From: Chionoecetes opilio
Lineage: Eukaryota; Arthropoda; Malacostraca; Decapoda; Majidae
Length of the DNA: 64,000 bases
Direction: 5' to 3'
Assembly (NCBI GenBank): GCA_016584305.1
Contig: JACEEZ010001718.1
Location: 1-64,000, forward strand
Position 1 is the first letter of the stretch, and every line of letters starts with the position of its first letter. The translations under genes and the position numbers were made by a program. Below, piece after piece: positions 1 to 8,342 of this stretch. The notes beneath the pieces were generated by a model. The model did not search any database. It was not told where the DNA came from and worked only from the letters and a program-made list of their open reading frames with translations.

Positions 1-19
1 AGTTTTTCCTAGTGTGATA

Positions 20-177
20 TGCGGCAAGTGTTCTAGCAAGATCGTGTTGCCAGGCATATCCAGACACACCTGTGAGGAGGGAGTGGCTGTGTGTGGGTTG
101 TGCTTGTGGTGGTGGGTGAGGGGCTTGCCAGGCATATACAACGCCACTTGTGAGGTGTTGTTAAGAATATCAATAAA
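20..177 (+). pseudogene. 3' end of a degenerate C2H2 zinc-finger array
   Basis: Two tandem units about 77 bp apart share a core (near 47-78 and 124-155) that ends in a variant of the H-x-x-T-H-linker of C2H2 fingers. The first unit begins with a C-x-x-C-G-K-like stretch (tgtgatatgcggcaag). C2H2 fingers normally repeat every 84 bp and bind DNA. Both units are out of frame and lack the full Cys/His set, so no functional finger remains here. AATAAA at 172-177 fits the 3' end of a transcript. The segment closely resembles 61,673-61,760 at the other end of the window. The 5' part of the gene, if any, lies outside. Confidence 0.5.
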
Positions 178-315
178 GCCACTTCATGAATAATTGTGTT
201 CAATGTTTTATTTCACAGATTACAGAGGGAAAAATGAGAGAGAGAGAGGTGATAATAGGTTCAGCATGCATCGCCAATGAACAGACTTAGAAGAGAAATA
301 CAGTATTATTATCAC

Positions 316-470
316 TCTTCCTCCTCCTCCTCCTCTTCTTCATTGGCACTTCCTCCTCCTCTTCCTCCAGAAAGTAATACGTCATACGAAAGTACTCTCC
401 AGATAGTCCCTTCTAATTTTCCTGAAATCATGGCTGTAGAAATGTAAGTATTAACGCCACCAAACGTCTA
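316..470 (+). repeat. CCT-rich microsatellite followed by a dispersed exon-like module
   Basis: A (CCT)n/(TCC)n tract at 316-369 is followed by a module ending in gaaatgtaagtatt. The module recurs near 38,863-38,930, 57,220-57,275 and 58,555-58,605, and in reverse near 57,800-57,900. Each full copy reads as a short open stretch ending in a good GTAAGT splice donor, so it may be a repeated exon edge from a mobile or multicopy gene. No protein family is recognised. Confidence 0.45.
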
Positions 471-1059
471 TCATTATAATCAGAGAAGAGATGTTAATCC
501 CGTGAGGGCTGGAATGACACTTATACAGGTTGAAGTTCCCAAACTCGGCAACCTCGGGACCAGCGCCGAGCCGAGTAATGGAATTTTCTGACTTTTAGAA
601 CGTAGATATATTAAGGGGAAAAAAAGCATGAAAATCACATGAAAAATGTTCTTTGTTCTTGCACATTGTTCTTAAGTCCACTCGAATCCACCCATGGCAA
701 ATACTTGTTTTCACTGAAAATCCTAGATGCCCGCCGCCCCGGAAGGTAAAATATTGAAATAGGCATAACTTTGCTGAAAATCAACATAGAAACACAAGTA
801 AAGTGTCTAATCCTACTAATTTTGAGGTGCTCTTTCATTTAAAGTTACTTTGGAAGAGATTGGAGGATGTGTTCATATTGAAATCCTCGAAAAATCTAAA
901 TTTTGGCCTAAAATTACCCTAAAATGAGCAAAATTAATTGTCTGAACAACCGGCTATAATCTTTTACATATGTATTATTGTATTGTGTATATTGTGTATG
1001 TATATATGTATATAAATATGTATATGTGTTTATTCCAAAGTGACTTTCAAACACATAAA
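471..1059. other. AT-rich spacer, no gene recognised
   Basis: AT-rich sequence with a TATATGTATA-rich patch near 975-1030. The short open frames here show no recognisable motif. Confidence 0.5.
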
Positions 1060-1064
1060 TTTAT

Positions 1065-2009
1065 TTATAGTCCCGTTTCATCATCATCGTTTTCCACCTC
1101 ATTTTCTTCAATATCCACAGGTGGACCGTTCAAACAGGTAATGCCCTTGCATTGACCACAAGCTGGAGTGCAATGGAGCCCATTTTTGCGGCATGTACAT
1201 GTTCTTGTGTTGCAATTTCCACCACAATTGCATCGCATTATCTTAAGTAGTCGATCAGGTGCCGACGGCTGAGACATTTTGACGGGATATAAGCCAGAAG
1301 GAGAAGTCGTCCAGCCCCATTCTTCTGCAGGAAGATCATTACCACACCATGCCTGAACCTGATGGTATGCGCGATGACTATGGAAAATGGCTGAATCAGA
1401 TGTTGGCGGAAGCTTCTCTGGCGACACATACTGCGTGGCAGTACCCACTTTCTGCTGAAACTTGTCCACTCTTGCCGAGTCAAGGCTCAGAGATGTTGTG
1501 CAGCCATAGATGATCAACAAGGCATCTTCTCCAGCTCTTTCTATTTCTGCTTTAGATGAAGATGGAGACATGAATATTGAACTACACCGCTCTAGTTCTG
1601 CATATTTCTTGAGTACTGACACTTTGCCAATCCCATAAGGTCTAGGCGTAGTGTCACACCCACTGAAAGCGTGCAGAAAGAGCAGGGCGCCAGAGAGTAA
1701 TGGGTCAAGCTTCTTTGCCAAAGTTGTGACACACACTGTTTGTTTGGATGTCACCATGTATAAGTCTTTGTCAGCAATATTGGCATGATGCGTTAGCAGC
1801 TGGAACACATCAGAATCCTCTGCGACAACAGCTGTTGGCTTCTCTTTGGCGTGTAGACATGCTGACATACATATCTTGTAGTCAGCATCACCTTTTGCAT
1901 GTTCAACGGCGATATCCGCTTTGGTCATTTGCTCTGCAAGTAGATTGATGAATGCTTGCTTGTTGGAAGGATTGGCAAGAAAGCTCTTCTTGGTCATGGT
2001 TACGTGCAC
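1065..2009 (-). CDS. FEN1/XPG-like nuclease with C-terminal cysteine cluster (5' part broken)
   Basis: A 314-residue open frame aligns by eye to the metal-binding framework of flap endonucleases. GDAD (residues 40-43) sits where FEN1 has its EAE acidic pair. AEDSD (63-67) matches the FEN1 EDMD motif. SGCDTT...GIGK (116-129) matches the GSDY...GIGPK helix-two-turn-helix that grips duplex DNA. A nine-cysteine C-terminal cluster follows (C260, C262, C266, C271, C273, C280, C284, C287, C292), resembling the CXC zinc-binding domain of tesmin/MSL2. Upstream, out of frame near 2087-2095, is an FDG triplet in a context like the FEN1 'VFDG' motif. The true N-terminus therefore lies further upstream and is frameshifted or spliced, and the Met at 2009 is only the first in this frame. 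The stop codon overlaps AATAAA (1065-1060, minus). Function is inferred: a structure-specific nuclease or a catalytically dead DNA binder. A second copy lies near 30 kb. Confidence 0.7.
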   Translation of the reverse strand: MHVTMTKKSFLANPSNKQAFINLLAEQMTKADIAVEHAKGDADYKICMSACLHAKEKPTAVVAEDSDVFQLLTHHANIADKDLYMVTSKQTVCVTTLAKKLDPLLSGALLFLHAFSGCDTTPRPYGIGKVSVLKKYAELERCSSIFMSPSSSKAEIERAGEDALLIIYGCTTSLSLDSARVDKFQQKVGTATQYVSPEKLPPTSDSAIFHSHRAYHQVQAWCGNDLPAEEWGWTTSPSGLYPVKMSQPSAPDRLLKIMRCNCGGNCNTRTCTCRKNGLHCTPACGQCKGITCLNGPPVDIEENEVENDDDETGL

Positions 2010-2160
2010 TTATGGTGAAACCAACACTGTAGCACCTATATCATTCCCCACCCGGACGATGTGCTTTCCCCTTTGGGCAGACCAGAACCATCAAACAAAA
2101 CCCAAAGCGACAGTAATTGCTGATGGCGGACGTACATTTCAAGATCTCCGGTAGCTGGCT
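2010..2160 (-). pseudogene. Frameshifted N-terminal part of the FEN-like gene
   Basis: Reading the minus strand upstream of 2009 in another frame gives a stretch with VLFDGSG around 2075-2100. This resembles the conserved FEN1 strand that carries a catalytic aspartate. The frame differs from the main reading frame, so at least one indel or an intron lies between about 2085 and 2009. Nothing further upstream is recognisable because a dispersed repeat begins near 2200. Confidence 0.45.
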
Positions 2161-2229
2161 TTTTTAGGCCATGAGAATTTATGAAGCGGGCTACCCCCAT
2201 CAATGATGTACTGCTTTATCTTTCACAGG

Positions 2230-2560
2230 AGTGCAATACTGGGGCTACTTCAGAGAGGTAATTCCGGTTTTCACGACCTACGACTCCAACAGCTGTTTGG
2301 GCAATTTTTGGCATTCTGCGGCAGTTGATGACGTACTTAAAGGACGTTGAGCTGTCAGAAACAGGCAACTGCCTCCAGGCAGTTGTAGCACGCAATTACA
2401 TAAAAAATACTCAAAAATTTGTATATATGAGTTTTATGACTCAAGAACTGAACGGGGCAAGTTACAAAGAAAATTGGGCCCATATTAAAAATGCCATCCA
2501 CTCGTGGGTTGTTATGGGTGAGGGCCCGGGGCGAAGGGCGGCATCCACCAGACTCACCAC
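2230..2560 (+). repeat. Dispersed repeat R1, copy 1
   Basis: The sequence runs from 'ggggctacttcagagagg' through 'caactgcctccaggcagttgtag' (itself a hairpin) to 'aagaactgaacggggcaag' and an ACTCACCA-rich end. Recognisable copies lie near 3480-3900, 47,405-47,890, 48,130-48,500 and, reversed, 49,451-50,150. It has no coding capacity. It is probably a non-autonomous element, class unknown. Confidence 0.65.
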
Positions 2561-2599
2561 ACCATACAACCACAACAGCTCCGCGACACGACAAGGTAA

Positions 2600-3250
2600 T
2601 AATTATTTTCCTTTTCTCCTTCCCCTTCTCCTAGCCTTTTCTTGTAGCATTTGGGGTATTTTTGGGTAGGGCAGCGGTGAATAGTGGTAGGGGGGGCACA
2701 GTAAAAAAAATATAAGCCGTTTAAACAACATTTCAGCAAGGTTATTGGAGTGGTTTTCGTATAAGACATGTTTGGAGAAAAAAAAACACGGCTTATATTT
2801 TTTACTGCTGTTCTGCTGTGTATTGCTGCTGCTGCTACTGCAACGCTGCCGGCTGTGGGGGAAGGGGTTGGGAGGGGGGAAAGGGGGGGAGGAAAAGGGA
2901 GGGGGGGAAGTAGGAGGTGGAGGAGGAGGGGGGAGAGGAAGAAGCCCTTTTTTTATAGAAGTTGGGGGTGGTTGTAGGGTGGCAGCGGTGATGGTAGTGG
3001 GGGTGGCAGCAGAAAAAATATAAGTAAAATAAAAGCGTGTAACAAATTTCAGCAAGTGTTATTGGAGTGGTCTTCGTACTAAGACGATGCTTGGACAAAA
3101 AATACAGGTTTATATTTATGCTGTGCTGCGTGTATACTTTTGGGCTGCTGTACTGCTAAAAACTGCTGCCGGTGCTAAAGAAAAGGTTAGGAGGAGGAGG
3201 AGAAGCTAGGAGTGGGGGGAGGAGGGGAAAAAAGGGTGGACATTTTGGGG
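2600..3250 (+). repeat. Tandem roughly 320-bp unit with CTG and poly-purine tracts (R2)
   Basis: Two units start with 'atttcagcaaggttattggagtgg' (near 2730 and 3047). Each has a CTG/CTGCTA tract followed by a G-rich purine run. The same tandem pair recurs at 48,660-49,260, next to R1 in both places, so R1 and R2 travel together. The proline/glycine-rich open frames here are low-complexity artefacts. Confidence 0.65.
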
Positions 3251-3479
3251 GATGATAAATTTTTTAAAACACAGCTAAAGGGGAAAAACCCTTGTGTTTG
3301 GCTGAAATTTTTTGGAAAACTAGGGGATTCCTGGCGGGGCTGTGACGTAATTGTACCGCTCAGCCAATCAGCTATCGAAGCCCATAGTGACCCGTAGCGC
3401 CACTCCCTTTCTGTACCAAAAATCCCCGCGACAACCGGGTTGTAAAAAATGGGGGAAGTTATTTAAGCTAAACCCCGTG

Positions 3480-3900
3480 CCCTTTTTAATCTCTCTGAAG
3501 TCTGCCCTGGGGCTACTTTTCATAGAGGCTAACTCGGTCTTTACGACTAGCGACTTCCAAAGCTGTTTTGGGCAATTTTTGGCTTTCTGCGGGCAGTTTG
3601 AGGGACATACTTAAAGACGTTAAGTGTCAAAACATAGCGCCCACGGTAGGATGGGGGTTTAGAGCACGAAATTTAAAAAAAAATACTCATAAATTGAGTA
3701 TTTTGAGTTTTCTGACTAAGAACTGAACAGGGCAATATACAAAGAAATTAGGCCATAAAAAATCTCTACCCTCGTGGTGGATTTTTCATGATTTTGTTAT
3801 GGGGTGAGGGGCCGAGTGGGGAACGGCGGCACCTCACAGCAGCCCCACCTCGCTTGAGTCGTTTCCCACCCGGGGGGTAGTGCCACTAACCCCCACGCAT
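3480..3900 (+). repeat. Dispersed repeat R1, copy 2 (uninterrupted at the LINE site)
   Basis: This is a low-quality copy of R1. It keeps 'tctgccctggggctac' near 3495-3513, continuous where the copy at 47.9 kb is interrupted by a LINE fragment. It continues into 'ctgactaagaactgaacagggcaa'. Confidence 0.55.
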
Positions 3901-5424
3901 CAGATGAAGGATAAGGCCCCCTTTTCCTTAATAAAAACCCCAACCCCTTTTCCCCATCCGCCGTTGAGGGGTTTCGGTTTTAGCGGGGTTTGTGACCCCC
4001 TCCGGGGTGGTTCTTCCCCCAAAGGAGGAAGACCATTTACGAATAGAGAGATTTAAGGGGAAAAAAAGCCCACCCATAGTAAAACCCCGTAGCCCCACTC
4101 CCTTTATCCTCCCAAAACCCCCCGCGATTTCCCGGGGTTGTAGAAATCGAGGAAGTTATTTAAGCAAAAACCCCGTGCCCTTTTAAATCTTTTGAATGCT
4201 CCGGGGAAAGGCGTCCTGATGATAGAGAAACCCCCCCACACGCAGAGGTTAAGCTTGGCCCGGGGATCGGGAGGCGAGATATATACCCCTTTCCAACCCC
4301 AGTCAATTTTTCCAAAATTAAGAGATTTTTTCCTCAATTTGTCTAATTTTTCAGGGGAGCCCGGGGGCAACACAATTTCCCCCAATGACAACGGGGGTGC
4401 TGGGGGGCACTAACAACATTTTTTCACACCCCGGGGAGGTATCGCTATTTTTGCAACAAAGGGTACATTGCATGGGCGAGCTATACCAGGGCGCATGACC
4501 AAATAATCGCAGCCCCCCCCGTTATCATCTGACGAACGTGCTCCCGAGATAACTCGAGCTTTTGGTCAGGACAACCGAGTCAAGATCGAGGGGGAAGCCA
4601 TGTGGTGTTGTGGCGGCTAGCTGAAGCCCGGGGGGACACGAGGGGTCGGGTGAGATACATCTTAGAGGGAAGACTTCGCGCGCGGGCCCGCCTGGGAATC
4701 GCCGACGAAGGGAAACGGCAGGGCAGGGGAAAGACGTTTCCTGGGACGTGGGGAGGCACTGTAGTGTGCTAGGTGAGGTAAGGCGCGTGATGTCCCTGTG
4801 GACTGTGGTGCGCCCGTGTGGATGACGGCGACGCTGCAGGGAAGGGGGCCCAAGTGGTTAGTCGAAGGCGTGCTTGCAAAGGGGTAAGGTCCGTGGAGGA
4901 TAGCGGCGCCGGCTTGGGCGGCCCCCGGTGGATTGTGGGCCGATGAGGTGGCCACGTAGGGCCTGTGAAAGGTATGGGGTTTGGGGGGTTATGTTTGCGT
5001 CTCCCTAGTCCCACGACGGCCCATGAAGAGGTCGGGGGGTTTTTGGGCGTTGCATTTGGGGTCTATGTGTTGTAGATTTTTATGAGGACCTTGAACTTTT
5101 ATTGAGTTACTTCAAATACCACCATGAAAAGGACCCCTTTTTGTTTGCCAAACCCTTCCCCCCTGAGTGGGAACAGCCAGAGAAGGGGAACCCAGCCTGG
5201 TAAGTCCTCAATTCCTGCACGAGCCCTGTTTACGAGCTACGCGCCCCCCCTGTCTTAAGCACCCGCCCCGCTTCCCATCTCAAGAGAGCAGCCCGGAGTA
5301 GGTGTGTGGGATAGTGAAGGAAGGGGGGGAGCGTTCGTAGCAATACACTACATACACTAAGTGCCCAGAGATACTCTAATTGGGCAGGGAAAACCCCCCA
5401 TCGTAAGCAGTTTTTTCAAGTTTA
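3901..5424. other. Low-quality GC-rich stretch, nothing recognised
   Basis: Homopolymer-rich sequence. 3930-4190 repeats the theme seen at 47,600-47,870 (aaaaccccaagccc..., gttatttaagc...). The open frames at 4660-5014 are GC-driven and overlap on several frames. No family motif is seen. Confidence 0.4.
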
Positions 5425-6070
5425 GAATGGTCAACATGTGCTTCACCATGGGTCACACTTAAACCCCCAGAAAATTCGTGTTTGCACAAGACACGTTTAT
5501 TTTCAGGGTTTAAATTTTCACTCGACACACTTTAACCCTGGGGGCAACCCAGAGCCATAGAGATTTCCCCAGCCCCGCAACATCATGACTTACGTGCCCG
5601 GTTGGTGTGGGGAATCAGCTAAAATAGCATTTGTATGGCAGATAAAATGTTGCCGTTTTGGAATACTCAAACCCTCAACAGTTTTTCAAAAACCCCCTTT
5701 CCCATGGGATGAAGACTGGAGGCGTTTTTTAGGAGTCGAAAAACCCCATTTGAGTGCATAAGGAGGGTGTAGGATTTTTGACGAGAACAAAAACCCACTT
5801 TTTGGCAACAGACTTCAAAGCAGGAATCGGATCTTGGCTCTTCCAGAAACACTGGCACTCACAGAGAAGGCCTTTCTGCTGAAAAGTGGTTGGGGAACCA
5901 CCCTATTGGGAGCCGCTTCACTCACCCCGCAGAATCCGATATGCCCCAATAGAGGGGGAAAAACCCGGGGTGTAGCAGATGCCTGGACAAAGCCAGATTT
6001 TTTTAGGGCTGCGAGAGGGCCCCCCCTTGCAGTTTACTACAAAACCCCTTTCTAAAAGCTTTGGTGATCG
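5425..6070 (+). pseudogene. Ty3/Gypsy pol fragment (RT end and RNase H), corrupted copy 1
   Basis: This segment is collinear with 7518-8310 and carries the same Ty3/Gypsy reverse-transcriptase C-terminus and RNase H region, with many indels and homopolymer changes. Matching anchors include the gttgccgttttggaatactcaaaccctc region, the tggctcttccagaaacactggcac region and the RNase H C-terminus near 5990-6060. The frame is broken throughout, so no protein could be made. It is followed by an uninterrupted 'atggtcatattacgg' at 6127, which is the empty site for the hAT-like insertion in the second copy. Confidence 0.75.
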
Positions 6071-7060
6071 ATCTTAGGGGGAAATTTCCGGGGCATTAAT
6101 GTGAAGCAATAAAGGATGATTTGTTTATGGTCATATTACGGTTATGTATGTTATGGGGATTTTTAAAGAATGTATTCTGTTTTTTCCAGTCGTGAGCATT
6201 GTCTTCATGGAATAAACCATGTGCACGGGCAAAAAGGTTTCAATATATTTTGTCAGAGTGCGTTTTTGTGGCCTCCAAAGCGAGTAAAAAGTTGTTTTTC
6301 CAGGGCACCGCACTGTTGTTGCTTTATATTAGGGGGCGCGATGTCCGGGCCCCTTGGTGAAATCCATCACCACGGGAAAAAGAAGGATTCCCGTGTGGGG
6401 ACGGGGAACGGCCCCGGGGAGTCACAGCTACATGCTCCTTGGGGGGCCCACCTGTACGTGATCCCTAGAGGAGGCGTGTCTTCCCGACTGGTCCGTTACG
6501 AGACAGCAAAATCACAAGCCCTTTACCCACTCTTGCGTTCTTGCCCCATTTAACCCAGTAGAATCGTTGGCGCAACCGCTGAGGCGTCTTTTTTCACCCA
6601 AGTGTCCGCTAGTGAACCCCCATGTACCTTGTAGCAAACGCCCACGCAGGGCCGAGGCACCAACACCACCCCAAAAACTAGATGACCCCCCTGCGTTTTA
6701 CCCAACGCGCTGCAAAACCCTTATGAGGGTAAAATTGCCCATACCCACAGGGTTTTGGGAGCGAGATCTCAGGCGACACTCGCTGCCAGGCAGGTCTCTC
6801 AACGGACTCTGCATCCACTGCACTAGGGAGCAAGTCAGATCCACCCTGGCCCGCTTCCACCTTTCCCCCCGGATCCGGGGTTTGTTTTCACCTGCAATCG
6901 CCGGAACTCCACGCGCCCCCCCTGCTTCAGGCAGTGCGCAACCCCGCCTTACACGGGCGGCGGCTAAGGTCCTTTCTTCTTCTAGGTGGGGAGCTAAACC
7001 ACGGTTTCAGTCGCAGTTCAAAGCCTATTTTTCCCGGGTGGTCCCTGAGGGCTTGTAGGA
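6071..7060 (+). repeat. Downstream part of the Gypsy-associated repeat, copy 1
   Basis: Collinear with 11,098-12,020: same order, same anchors such as 'catccactgcactaggg' and 'cacgggcggcggctaa'. It runs on directly from the RNase H fragment, so it is probably untranslated or flanking sequence of the same composite repeat. No integrase or LTR boundary is recognisable. Confidence 0.6.
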
Positions 7061-7516
7061 TTAGGCCCTAATCTCTGCTTTTTTACCCAAGCCTTTTCTA
7101 GAAATACTTAACCCCTTTTAAAGATTTTTATTGGGTCCTTTACCCTACTCAAACCTAAAAGAAATTCCCCTTATCCCATCATGTTTCCCTCTGCCACTCA
7201 TCCACTGATCCACGCCACCTCCCCTGCCAATATTTTATAAGCCCCCTCTCTTTCCCCATCATACCTTGGACACATTAATACCCGGTGATTACAGTTTTAT
7301 CTAGTAACCTAACATTTTAAATATCTTGCTTCCCCCGTTTGCCCCTTATATGTTTATATTTCCTCCAGAGATTTTTTCCTTTCTTTAAATAAAAAACCCC
7401 TTCCAAGCACCATCATAAAAGACCCCAACTTTTGGTGTCAGGTTGTTATGCACGCGACCAGGGCGGTGTTGCACCTTTTAAAGTTAAAACCGGGTCCATT
7501 TTCCCCTTTGCCCCCC
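7061..7516. other. AT-rich spacer with a possible minus-strand Gypsy scrap, ending at N
   Basis: 7061-7430 has no recognised content. 7440-7475 resembles 12,027-12,062, the part of the minus-strand Gypsy pol that encodes the end of RNase H (HRPG-like). A single N at 7517 probably marks a join, after which the plus-strand Gypsy fragment begins. Confidence 0.35.
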
Positions 7517-7517
7517 N

Positions 7518-8310
7518 GGGGTTTCGTAGCAATCCTACAACCAGTGCACAGATAAATCTCTAATCTGGTCAAAACACCACCATCGTAACATTTTTCTTCC
7601 AAGTTTCAGAATGGCTCAACATGTGCGTTCACCATGGCGTCACACTTAACCCAGAGAAATTCGTGTTTGCACAAGACACTGTTGAGTTTGCAGGGTTCTA
7701 AATTACACTCGACACACTTCAACCCTGCGGTGCATACCTACGAGCCATACGAGAGTTCCCCACGCCCCGCAACATCACTGACTTACGTGCCTGGTTTGGT
7801 GTGGTGAATCAGCTCAGCTATGCATTTAGTATGGCAGATAAAATGTTGCCGTTTCGCGAAGTACTCAAACCCTCAACAGTGTCAACACCCTTCCGATGGG
7901 ATGAAGACCTGGATGCGCTGTTTGAGGAGTCGAAAGCCGCCATTTAGAGTGACATCAAGGAGGGTGTGAGGATTTTTGACAAGAACAAACCGACTTGTCT
8001 GGCAACAGACTGGTCCAAAGCAGGAATCGGATCTTGGCTCTTCCAGAAACACTGGCACTGCACAGGGCAAGAGCCTTTCTGCTGCAAAAGTGGTTGGAGA
8101 ACCACCCTCATTGGCAGCCGCTTCACTCACCCCGCAGAATCCAGATATGCACCAATAGAGGGGGAAGCCCTGGCTGTAGCAGATGCCCTGGACAAAGCCA
8201 GATTTTTTGTACTGGGCTGCGAGAGGCCCACCATTGCAGTTGACCACAAACCCTTGCTAAAAGTCTTTGGTGATCGATCTCTAGAGGACATTCCTGGACA
8301 TTAATGTGAA
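7518..8310 (+). pseudogene. Ty3/Gypsy pol fragment (RT end and RNase H), better copy 2
   Basis: The fragment reads through the RT C-terminus (LNPEKFVFAQ, LRAIREFPTPRNITDLRAW) into RNase H with ATDWSKAGIG, RFTHPAESRYAPIEGEALAV and the VDHKPL motif typical of Ty3/Gypsy. RNase H normally removes the RNA template during reverse transcription. An in-frame TAG near 7945 and at least one upstream frameshift disrupt it, and the RT palm with the YxDD motif is missing. The longest clean stretch is about 7966-8304. It ends at the same junction as copy 1, just before the hAT-like insertion. Confidence 0.8.
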
Positions 8311-8342
8311 GACAATAAAGGATGTATTATGTTCATGGTCAT

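Noticed and set aside
1238..1483. Short minus-strand frame and the 1748-2154 plus-strand frames
   Set aside because: Alternate-frame shadows of the FEN-like gene.
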